From Pseudomonadota bacterium (GTDB lineage: Bacteria > Pseudomonadota > Gammaproteobacteria > Burkholderiales > Burkholderiaceae_C), in the NCBI GenBank assembly GCA_018241985.1, contig JAFECV010000088.1, positions 1 through 7,804 on the forward strand: a DNA stretch of 7,804 bases, written 5' to 3'. This document shows positions 1 to 5,273 of the stretch, in pieces. The position numbers and the translations under genes are program-made. The notes below the pieces were generated by a model, which did no database searches, had not been told where the DNA came from, and was given only the letters and a program-made list of their open reading frames with translations. Each line of letters starts with the position of its first letter. Within the stretch, counting starts at the first letter, position 1.

Positions 1-866
1 TGCCCGAGCCGGCGCATCCGGTGGCGATCGGCAACGGGCCGGGCAGCATGCAGGGGCGCATCGAGATCGCCGGCATCGGCTTTCGCTACGGCCAGCGCTC
101 GGTGATCCGCAACCTGGACCTGACGATAGAGCCGGGCGAGATGATCGGCCTCGTCGGCCACAGCGGCTCGGGCAAGAGCACGCTGGTGAACCTGATCTGC
201 CGCTTCTACGACGTCACCGACGGCTCGATCCGGGTCGACGGCACCGACATCCGGCGCTTCGGGCTGGCCGACTACCGGCGCCACATCGGCCTGGTGCTGC
301 AGGAGCCGTTCCTGTTCTTCGGCACCGTCGCGGAGAACATCGCCTACGGCCGGCCCGACGCCTCGCGCGCCGAGATCGTCGCCGCGGCGCGCGCCGCGCA
401 CGCGCACGAATTCATCCTGCGGCTGCCGCACGGCTACGACTCGCTGGTCGGCGAGCGCGGCCAGGGCCTGTCCGGCGGCGAGCGCCAGCGGCTGTCGATC
501 GCGCGCGCGCTGCTGATCGATCCGCGCATCCTGATCCTCGACGAGGCGACCTCGTCGGTCGACACCGAAACCGAGAAGGAAATCCAGCGCGCGCTGGACA
601 ACCTGGTGCAGGGGCGCACCACGATCGCGATCGCGCACCGGCTGTCTACGTTGCGCCGTGCAAGCCGGCTGGTGGTGATGGATCGCGGCCAGGTGGTCGA
701 GGTCGGCCCGCACGACGAACTGATGGCGAACCAGGGCGCGTACTGGCGGCTGTACCAGGCACAACTGCGGCGCATGGACGAAGACGAAGACGACCGGCCC
801 ACCCAGCGCGAGGCCGAGCGCCGGCAGATCGAAATACCGGTCGCGCATTCGGAGGTCACGACATGA
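1..866 (+). CDS. ABC exporter, C-terminal nucleotide-binding domain (5' truncated by window)
   Basis: C-terminal part of a fused membrane-domain/ATPase exporter of the MsbA/ABCB type. The reading frame is open from the first complete codon at base 3, so the gene begins outside the window; the GTG at 21 is internal. The whole ATPase domain is present: an A-loop-like FRYG near 81, Walker A GHSGSGKST (156-182), Q-loop in LVLQEPFLFF, signature LSGGERQR (468-491), Walker B LILDEA (531-548) and H-loop AHRLS (His at 636-638). The phrase FGTVAENIAYG and the RLPHGYDSLVGERG segment are typical of exporter rather than importer ATPases. After the domain comes a charged tail starting MDEDEDD. The substrate cannot be read from this part. 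Related fused exporters in Betaproteobacteria occur beside cyanophycin genes, but nothing in the window confirms that. The stop overlaps an ATG at 863 (ATGA). Confidence 0.93.
   Translation, partial: PEPAHPVAIGNGPGSMQGRIEIAGIGFRYGQRSVIRNLDLTIEPGEMIGLVGHSGSGKSTLVNLICRFYDVTDGSIRVDGTDIRRFGLADYRRHIGLVLQEPFLFFGTVAENIAYGRPDASRAEIVAAARAAHAHEFILRLPHGYDSLVGERGQGLSGGERQRLSIARALLIDPRILILDEATSSVDTETEKEIQRALDNLVQGRTTIAIAHRLSTLRRASRLVVMDRGQVVEVGPHDELMANQGAYWRLYQAQLRRMDEDEDDRPTQREAERRQIEIPVAHSEVTT
851..855 (+). promoter_or_regulatory. Strong Shine-Dalgarno inside the end of the exporter gene
   Basis: GGAGG followed by T lies seven bases before the ATG at 863. It is one of the best ribosome binding sites in the window, better than those of several clear genes here. 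It implies that translation starts, or once started, at 863, although only a 25-codon frame follows. Confidence 0.55.
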
Positions 867-940
867 GCGCCGCACGGCCGTTTCGAAGGCGCTCGCTCCC
901 CCTCGGGGGGACGGCCCGAAGGGCCAAGGGGGCGATATGA
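863..940 (+). CDS. 25-codon frame coupling two ABC genes (leader peptide or vestigial gene start)
   Basis: ATG at 863 overlaps the exporter stop as ATGA (863-866), and its TGA at 938-940 overlaps the ATG of the following ATPase, again as ATGA (937-940). A strong GGAGG sits at 851-855. The 25-residue product begins MSAARPFRRR and is Arg/Gly-rich with no recognisable domain; its sequence is largely dictated by the palindromic repeat that forms the junction. Three readings are possible: a translational relay that couples the exporter and the ATPase; the surviving start of a lost gene whose body was replaced by the repeat; or chance, since G/C-rich repeats rarely contain stops. The good ribosome binding site argues against pure chance. 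No protein function is claimed. Confidence 0.35.
   Translation: MSAARPFRRRSLPLGGTARRAKGAI
865..932 (+). repeat. Palindrome-rich intergenic repeat (REP-like, Burkholderiales style)
   Basis: Three inverted repeats are packed into 68 bases: GAGCGCC (865-871) with GGCGCTC (888-894); CCCCC (898-902) with GGGGG (906-910), or alternatively CCCCCT (898-903) with AGGGGG (927-932); and GGCCC (913-917) with GGGCC (921-925) closing a GAA loop. Between the arms of the first lie two short palindromes, ACGGCCGT (874-881) and TTCGAA (882-887). The CCCCCTCGGGGGG and GGCCCGAAGGGCC elements resemble a dispersed intergenic repeat style I know from Burkholderiales; only one copy is in this window, so the repeat status is from memory. 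The last arm forms the ribosome binding site of the next gene. Confidence 0.6.
926..932 (+). promoter_or_regulatory. Ribosome binding site of the LolD-type ATPase, sequestrable by hairpin
   Basis: AAGGGGG ends four bases before the ATG at 937. Bases 927-932 can pair perfectly with CCCCCT at 898-903, which would hide the site. That upstream arm can instead pair with the G-run at 906-910, which would free it. Confidence 0.5.
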
Positions 941-1581
941 GCCTCGTGGTCGATGCGCTGTGCAAGCGCTACGGCGAGCAGCGGGTGTTCGAGAACGTCT
1001 CGCTCGAGCTGCGGCCCGGCGAATTCGTCGCGATCGTCGGCGAATCCGGCGTCGGCAAATCGACGCTGCTCAACTGCATCGCCGGGCTCGACGACTGGGA
1101 CAGCGGCACGGTGCGGCTGGACGGCATCGACATCGGCGCGCTGGACGACGACGCGCGCGCGCTGCTGCGCAGGCGCCGCATCGGCTTCGTGTTCCAGGCG
1201 TTTCACGTGTTGCCGCATCTGGACGCGGCGCAGAACGTCGCGCTGCCGCTGATGCTGCTCGGCACGCCCGACGACGCACGCGTGCAGGCCATGCTGGCCG
1301 CGGTCGGCCTGCACGGCCAGGGAGCAAAGCTGCCGCATCAATTGAGCGGCGGCGAACTGCAGCGCGTCGCGATCGCGCGCGCGCTGGTGCACCGCCCGGC
1401 GCTGCTGCTGGCCGACGAGCCGACCGGCAACCTGGACCCGACGACCGGCGCGCGCGTGCTGGACGCGCTGATCGCGCAGACCCGCGAGCGCGGCGCCGCG
1501 CTGCTGCTCGTCACGCATTCGGATGCCGCCGCCGCGCGCGCGGACCGGGTGCTGCGGCTCACGAGCCGCGGCATCGGTTGA
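937..1581 (+). CDS. LolD/YbbA-type ABC transporter ATP-binding protein
   Basis: A complete 214-residue stand-alone ATPase of the MacB/LolD/YbbA branch, which powers FtsX-type permeases that move lipoproteins or other envelope substrates instead of importing small solutes. Visible motifs: Walker A GESGVGKST (residues 35-43), Q-loop Gln87 in FVFQAFHVLPHL, signature LSGGELQR (136-143), Walker B LLLADEPTGNLD (156-167) and H-loop His194 in LVTHS. The ADEPTGNLD string and the FQ-x-F-x-LLP-like Q-loop region are characteristic of this branch, and the length is normal. The ATG at 937 is chosen from the AAGGGGG at 926-932 and from the natural N-terminus. No partner permease follows; the next gene is convergent. 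The nearest FtsX-type permease on this strand begins at 6910. True LolD is unlikely, since no LolC/E neighbour is seen. Confidence 0.92.
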   Translation: MSLVVDALCKRYGEQRVFENVSLELRPGEFVAIVGESGVGKSTLLNCIAGLDDWDSGTVRLDGIDIGALDDDARALLRRRRIGFVFQAFHVLPHLDAAQNVALPLMLLGTPDDARVQAMLAAVGLHGQGAKLPHQLSGGELQRVAIARALVHRPALLLADEPTGNLDPTTGARVLDALIAQTRERGAALLLVTHSDAAAARADRVLRLTSRGIG

Positions 1582-1599
1582 CGCGGCAGCAACGCCGCG
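1582..1599. terminator. Possible bidirectional hairpin between convergent genes
   Basis: CGCGGC (1582-1587) and GCCGCG (1594-1599) form a perfect 6-bp stem with a 6-base loop. It starts directly after the ATPase stop and ends 6 bases before the stop of the small heat-shock gene. There is no T-tract on either side, so intrinsic termination is uncertain. Confidence 0.3.
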
Positions 1600-1605
1600 C
1601 CGCGC

Positions 1606-2034
1606 TCACTCGATCGCGAGCCGCTGCGCGCCGCCGCCGCTCTTCTTCGGCAGCGTCAGCGTCAGGATGCCGTTGTCGTACTTCGCCTTCGCCTTGGCTT
1701 CGTCGACGTCCTGCGGCAGCTGGAAGCTGCGCGACACCGCGCCGTAGTAGCGCTCGCTGCGCAGCAGCTTGTCGCCTTCGCTCTTGCTGTCCTCCTGCTT
1801 GACCTCGGCGCGCAGCGTCACCGTGCCGCCGTCGAGCGAGACCTGGATGTCGTCCTTGGCCACGCCGGGGATCTCGGCCTGCACCGTGTAGCTGCCGTCG
1901 TTCTCCTTCACGTCGACCTTGATCTGCGCCGGCGGCGGCAGGGTGTCGCCGTGCAGCGGCTTGATGAAGAAACCCGGCGCGACATCGCGGAAGAAATCGT
2001 CGAACAGGCTGTTGCGGCTGATCAATGCATTCAT
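1606..2034 (-). CDS. Small heat-shock protein, Hsp20/alpha-crystallin family
   Basis: A 142-residue ATP-independent holdase chaperone that binds unfolding proteins in the cytoplasm. An N-terminal arm (MNALISRNSLFDDFFRD) is followed by the alpha-crystallin domain, roughly residues 36-135. This contains the conserved strands KVDVKENDGSYTVQAEIPGV, the LLRSERYYGAVSRSFQLP segment, and the hallmark A-x-YDNGILTLTLPK near the end. The C-terminal LAI fits the I/L-x-I anchor used for oligomerisation. The frame is open to 2157, but the ATG at 2032-2034 is chosen because family similarity begins there and a purine-rich GGAAAGGGAA lies just upstream. The extra upstream codons are low-complexity and overlap the promoter. 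A sigma-32-type promoter at 2131-2158 supports heat-shock control. It is convergent with the ATPase gene, 24 bases apart. Confidence 0.95.
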   Translation of the reverse strand: MNALISRNSLFDDFFRDVAPGFFIKPLHGDTLPPPAQIKVDVKENDGSYTVQAEIPGVAKDDIQVSLDGGTVTLRAEVKQEDSKSEGDKLLRSERYYGAVSRSFQLPQDVDEAKAKAKYDNGILTLTLPKKSGGGAQRLAIE

Positions 2035-2057
2035 GGTGCGTTCCCTTTCCATCGAGA

Positions 2058-2129
2058 TGACAGGACCCAACTCGGCCGGACCCGGCTGCCGCCGCGGACG
2101 GTGGCTGCCGCTGCCCGACCTTCCTGTCA
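2058..2129 (-). other. 8-bp inverted repeat spanning the Hsp20 leader
   Basis: TGACAGGA/TCCTGTCA occurs at 2058-2065 and, inverted, at 2122-2129, enclosing most of the predicted 5' leader. The inside is GC-rich with further short palindromes such as CCGCGG. If transcription starts near 2125-2129, most of the outer arm would be in the mRNA. I see no pairing with the ribosome binding site, so a ROSE-type thermometer is not supported. Confidence 0.35.
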
Positions 2130-2130
2130 A

Positions 2131-2158
2131 TCTATGGACCCTCGGTGCGTCTTTCAAG
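2131..2158 (-). promoter_or_regulatory. Sigma-32-type heat-shock promoter for the Hsp20 gene
   Basis: On the minus strand, CTTGAAA (2158-2152) is an exact match to the sigma-32 -35 consensus. It is followed after 12 bases by GTCCAT (2139-2134), four of six matching the CCCCAT -10 core. The 12-base spacing is within the usual range. The start of transcription would fall near 2125, giving a leader of about 90 bases before the ATG at 2034. Confidence 0.7.
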
Positions 2159-2189
2159 GGAAAGTGCGTGCGCGCGCCAGCCGCCGCGA

Positions 2190-2217
2190 CCCCGGCTTGA
2201 CGCAGGTCAAGTCGGGG
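2190..2217. terminator. 12-bp hairpin downstream of the peptidase gene
   Basis: CCCCGGCTTGAC (2190-2201), a GCAG loop, then GTCAAGTCGGGG (2206-2217) form a 12-bp stem with a single G-T pair. It lies about 80 bases past the peptidase stop and before the Hsp20 promoter, a sensible place to end the peptidase transcript. There is no T-run after it on the minus strand, so it would not be a classical intrinsic terminator. Its core also matches an FNR-type site, annotated separately. Confidence 0.4.
2197..2210. promoter_or_regulatory. FNR/Anr-type operator candidate
   Basis: TTGAC-GCAG-GTCAA is a perfect dyad that matches the TTGAT-N4-ATCAA consensus of oxygen-responsive FNR/Anr regulators at four of five bases per half-site. 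The centre is about 78 bases upstream of the predicted Hsp20 start site, in the range used by class I activation. Low-oxygen control of small heat-shock genes is known in Burkholderia; here it is inferred from this one site. Confidence 0.45.
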
Positions 2218-2238
2218 CCGGGGGTCGGGGTCCGAGGG
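2214..2238 (+). other. Putative G-quadruplex motif
   Basis: Four G-runs on the plus strand (2214-2217, 2220-2224, 2227-2230, 2236-2238) are separated by loops of 2, 2 and 5 bases, fitting G3+N1-7. The first run is also one arm of the hairpin at 2190-2217, so the two structures would compete. The G-rich strand is the template strand for peptidase readthrough. The remaining bases up to the peptidase stop hold nothing I recognise. Confidence 0.5.
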
Positions 2239-2298
2239 CGGACGCAGCGGCTCTCGCCGCGCGCCCGCCGCACGCCCGTCACGCTCGTGCCGAACGCG

Positions 2299-5145
2299 TC
2301 AGTTGCAGTCCGCAGCGACCGCCTTGCCGCGAAGCCGCTCCTCGTCGTCATCGCAATCGTCACAGTCGTCGCAGTCGCCGCACGGTTCGCAATCGTTGCG
2401 GCAAGGCTCGCAGGAGCGCTTGCGGTCGTCCTCGTCCTTGCAGCCGCACGGCCAGACCGTGTAGGCCAGCAGATCGAGGCAACGGACCGGCGTCTTCGGA
2501 TCGTCGCTGTGGATCACGAGTTCGCAGGCAAGCGGGCATTTCTCGGTCGCCTTGTAGCGGATCACCAGGTTCAGGCACGACCCCGGATGCAGCGGTGCCG
2601 GGAACGGGTTGTTCACCAGCCGCCAATTCGGATGCCGGCGCCGCAGCCGGGCGCTGGTGACCTCGATCTTGCAGTCGCCGACGTTGCACAGCGTGATCGT
2701 GCGCTCGGCGCTGCAGCAGGCCTTGACGCCGCCGAAGCAGGTGGAACCGGTGACGACGAGCCGGCCTGCCGGCGCCTCGCCGCGCACGGCGAGCGTGAGC
2801 GGACTCGCAGGATCGTCGCTCGCGATCGTCAGCGTCGCGCTCTTCGGCCCCAGGCTGGTCGGCGCGAAGCGAATCGGCACCGGCAGCGAGGCGCCGGGGC
2901 CGATCAGCACCGGATAGTGCAGCACCTCGGCCACCTGGAATTCGGCCGACGACGAGCCGATGCCGGTGATCGCGAGCGGGCAGTGCCCGCTGTTGTTCAG
3001 CACCAGCATCTCGTCGGCGAACGAGCCGACGCAGGTGCGGCGGAACGTGCCGGTGTCGGCCAGCGCCGCGACCAGCCGCGGCGCCGGCGTCGCTCCGGAA
3101 AGCAGCACCTTGTGCGGCGACAGCAGGTCGTTGCTGAAGATCGTGAGCGTCGCGGCATGCGCGCCGAGGCTGCCCGGGCGCAGCCGCACCACGACGTCGA
3201 TCGCCGCGCCGGGCTCGACCGCGAGCGGATACGACGCGACCGACGGCACGACGAAGTCCGGCGACGACGAGGTGATGTTGTGGATCAGCAGCAGCGAAAA
3301 ACCGGTGTTGTTGATGGTCAGGATCTCGTCCCTGAACGAGCCGATACAGACACGGCCGAAGTCGCCGGCACCGGGAACGGCGGTGACGATGATCGGCGCC
3401 GGCGCGAGCGCCGCGAGCAGCCGGAAGCCGTCGATGCTGCCCCAGCCGGTGCAGGCGTCCCAGCCCGGGCCGGCGGTGTAGACCGGCGCGTCCGGCGCCG
3501 GATTGCCGGACTCGCTGTTGCCGAAGCGCACGTCGTTGCAGATCTCGGGGCCGTGCGCATAGAAGGTCGGGTTCAGGAAGCCGACGTCTCGGGCCAGCCA
3601 TTTGACGATCACCGCGGTCAGGCCCGCATAGAGCGGCGCGACCAGGCTGGTGCCGATGAACCCGTATCGGCCGGGCCCGCCGACGCCGGCGAAGAAGAAG
3701 CCGTCCATCGCGATCATGCCGGCGACGTCCGGCACGCCGCGCCGCGCGTTGCCGTCGTTGTTCGAGATCGGCAGCACGCCCACCGCCGACTGGTACGCGG
3801 GCACCGGGAAGTTGTTGCAGACGCCGCCGCCGGTCGCGACATAGGGGAAGCCCTGGAACGGGGACAGCGGCTGGTTCGCGTCGCTCCAGACGAATTCCTG
3901 GAACTGCGTCGGCGCCGCCGTGACGTTGCCGACGATGGTGCCGCCGCAGGCGCTCACCCACGGGTCCGCGCTCGGGTAGCTGACGTGGCATTTGCCGTCC
4001 AGGTCCAGGTTCGCCGAGCCCCAGTCGCCGATCGCCATGAACACCGTGATGCCGCGCGCCGCCGCGCTGGCGAGCAGCCCCGTGATCACGTTCGCGAAGG
4101 TGCCCGGCGTCGCCGGGTTGCCGGCCTGCTCGTCGCTGAGGAACGGCACCCAGCTCGCGGTCAGCGCCGACGGCGGGTTGTCGCCCGCGGACGGGAAGAT
4201 CGCGCGGTTCAGGAACGCCTCCCAGCCGGCCTCCGAGTCGTCGGTGAAGTAGACGTTGATGTTCGCCCCCTGCGCAACCGCCGCGGCAATGGCCACGTCG
4301 ATCGTGCATTCGCCGACGCCGCCGCTCGGCGACGAGGTCACCAGCGCGGTGTTGTTCGTGTGGCCGAGCAGGCCGATGTCGGCCAGCACCGGCGGCGTGT
4401 TGTAGCCGGCCGGCAGGCTCGCGATGAAGGCGTTGATGTCCGAATGCAGGTACGCCGCGCCGTTGGCCGCGTCCTCGAAGATGCCGATCGTCTTGCCGGC
4501 GGCGCCGGTGTTCGGAAAATCGTAGAGCCGCGCGACCGCGTCCGGCGACAGGTAGTTCGCGTTCGGCGGGTCGCCGGTGCCGGTGGCGGCCGGTCTGCCC
4601 ATGTTCCGGTTGTCCAGCCCCAGCACCGCCGCCACGAGTTCGACCAGTTCGCCCGGCAGGTACGCCGGGCCTTCGAACCCGCGGTGCAGGTGCTCGGTCG
4701 TCTCGCGGCCCGGCACCTGCCGGCCGTCCTTGCCCGGAACCGGGCGCGACGCGTGATGCCACGGCGCGCGGTACATGTTCAGCGTGATCGCGAACGCGGC
4801 GTTGAACTTCTCCGCCGCGCCTTCGACGACGAGGCGCCGGCGCCCCGCATCGGCGACGCCGACGTGCAGGCCCTTGGACTTGAAGTAGTCGGCGACCGCG
4901 TCGACCTCCTTCTGTTCCGCGCCATGCGCCTGCATGTATTCGTCGGACGACAGAAAGCGCCGCTGGCCCGGCGCGGTGCGCTGCCAGTGCTCGAGGTCGT
5001 GCTCGCGCGGCGCGTCGCGACGCGGCCGCAGCCGCACCGTGACCGCCATCTTCTCGTCGCCGTCGACCGGGCCGACGAGCACCGAGCCTGGAACCTGAGG
5101 GCGCTCGCTGCCGGGCAGCGGCTTGTATCCGGATGGAACACGCAT
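2299..5145 (-). CDS. S53 (sedolisin/kumamolisin-like) serine peptidase with three ASH-like domains and Cys/Asp-rich tail
   Basis: A 948-residue acid-type serine-carboxyl endopeptidase precursor. Residues about 33-170 are the pro-kumamolisin activation domain. The catalytic domain spans about 195-585 and has the Glu/Asp pair E279 and D283 (GECTID), the oxyanion Asp D374 (AIGDWGS), the nucleophile S500 (FIGTSLVAPLYAGL, cf. canonical GTSxxxP), and calcium-site elements at D538-V539 and in GWDACTGWGSIDG (561-573). All key residues are present, so it should be active after self-cleavage. Family members often end here. This one adds three repeats of about 100 residues (roughly 586-686, 688-790, 796-897) resembling ASH/HYDIN-type (choice-of-anchor D) beta-sandwiches; the first two share GSF-x-DE and NN-x-G strings. 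Residues 899-948 are Asp/Cys-rich with C-x2-C repeats. I see no signal peptide or membrane segment. ATG 5145 is fixed by AAGGGAG eight bases upstream. Confidence 0.94.
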   Translation of the reverse strand: MRVPSGYKPLPGSERPQVPGSVLVGPVDGDEKMAVTVRLRPRRDAPREHDLEHWQRTAPGQRRFLSSDEYMQAHGAEQKEVDAVADYFKSKGLHVGVADAGRRRLVVEGAAEKFNAAFAITLNMYRAPWHHASRPVPGKDGRQVPGRETTEHLHRGFEGPAYLPGELVELVAAVLGLDNRNMGRPAATGTGDPPNANYLSPDAVARLYDFPNTGAAGKTIGIFEDAANGAAYLHSDINAFIASLPAGYNTPPVLADIGLLGHTNNTALVTSSPSGGVGECTIDVAIAAAVAQGANINVYFTDDSEAGWEAFLNRAIFPSAGDNPPSALTASWVPFLSDEQAGNPATPGTFANVITGLLASAAARGITVFMAIGDWGSANLDLDGKCHVSYPSADPWVSACGGTIVGNVTAAPTQFQEFVWSDANQPLSPFQGFPYVATGGGVCNNFPVPAYQSAVGVLPISNNDGNARRGVPDVAGMIAMDGFFFAGVGGPGRYGFIGTSLVAPLYAGLTAVIVKWLARDVGFLNPTFYAHGPEICNDVRFGNSESGNPAPDAPVYTAGPGWDACTGWGSIDGFRLLAALAPAPIIVTAVPGAGDFGRVCIGSFRDEILTINNTGFSLLLIHNITSSSPDFVVPSVASYPLAVEPGAAIDVVVRLRPGSLGAHAATLTIFSNDLLSPHKVLLSGATPAPRLVAALADTGTFRRTCVGSFADEMLVLNNSGHCPLAITGIGSSSAEFQVAEVLHYPVLIGPGASLPVPIRFAPTSLGPKSATLTIASDDPASPLTLAVRGEAPAGRLVVTGSTCFGGVKACCSAERTITLCNVGDCKIEVTSARLRRRHPNWRLVNNPFPAPLHPGSCLNLVIRYKATEKCPLACELVIHSDDPKTPVRCLDLLAYTVWPCGCKDEDDRKRSCEPCRNDCEPCGDCDDCDDCDDDEERLRGKAVAADCN
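2339..2400 (-). repeat. 9-bp-period coding repeat for the C-x2-C tail
   Basis: Codons for Cys fall every nine bases at 2353-2355, 2362-2364, 2371-2373 and 2380-2382, each preceded mostly by Asp codons. This gives an imperfect TGC-GAC-GAC tandem that encodes residues 922-931 of the peptidase, with related, less regular codons up to 2400. Confidence 0.6.
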
Positions 5146-5153
5146 GATCGTTT

Positions 5154-5160
5154 CTCCCTT
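5154..5160 (-). promoter_or_regulatory. Ribosome binding site of the S53 peptidase
   Basis: AAGGGAG on the minus strand, eight bases before the ATG at 5145. It settles the start at a methionine well ahead of the pro-domain, with no room for an added signal peptide upstream in a better-supported frame. Confidence 0.7.
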
Positions 5161-5215
5161 AAGAAAAGTGGATGATCAACGGCGTCTGGCCAAGGCTGAC
5201 CCAAGGTTTCGGCGA

Positions 5216-5244
5216 AGCGTAGTTCACCGATCTCCGGCATTCAA
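5216..5244 (-). promoter_or_regulatory. Possible housekeeping promoter of the peptidase gene
   Basis: On the minus strand TTGAAT (5244-5239) and TACGCT (5221-5216) are separated by 17 bases. The second keeps the most conserved T, A and final T of a -10 box. The -35 box overlaps the loop of the hairpin at 5233-5258. Confidence 0.35.
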
Positions 5245-5258
5245 GCAAGCTTGCCGGA
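5233..5258 (-). terminator. Hairpin after the HugZ-like gene
   Basis: TCCGGCA (5233-5239) and TGCCGGA (5252-5258) form a perfect 7-bp stem whose loop includes part of the palindrome GCAAGCTTGC. It begins 15 bases after the stop of the minus-strand gene ending at 5274. No T-run follows, so termination would be weak or assisted. Confidence 0.4.
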
Positions 5259-5273
5259 AGGCTGTGCCATGCG

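Noticed and set aside
21..23. GTG at 21 as the start of the first ABC gene
   Set aside because: The frame is open upstream to the window edge and the ATPase domain alone would be an unusual product for an exporter-type sequence; this is a truncated gene.
905..932. G-quadruplex in the junction before the ATPase gene
   Set aside because: Only three separated G-runs are present (905-910, 921-923, 928-932); hairpin pairing with the C-run explains them better.
2035..2130. ROSE-type RNA thermometer in the Hsp20 leader
   Set aside because: I find no stretch in the leader that pairs with the ribosome binding site around GGAAAGGGAA.
2035..2157. A longer Hsp20 start at 2157 adding 41 residues
   Set aside because: The extra part is low-complexity and overlaps the predicted sigma-32 promoter; family similarity begins at the ATG at 2034, which has its own purine-rich site.
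2360..4762. An 800-codon open frame on the minus strand in another frame of the peptidase gene
   Set aside because: Arg/Gly/Ala-rich low-complexity product and complete overlap with the real gene; a codon-bias shadow.
1951..5175. A 1074-codon open frame on the plus strand, opposite the peptidase gene
   Set aside because: Its product is Arg/Ala/Asp/Val-rich with no domain, as expected for the antisense of high-GC coding DNA, while the minus strand encodes an S53 enzyme with every catalytic motif intact.
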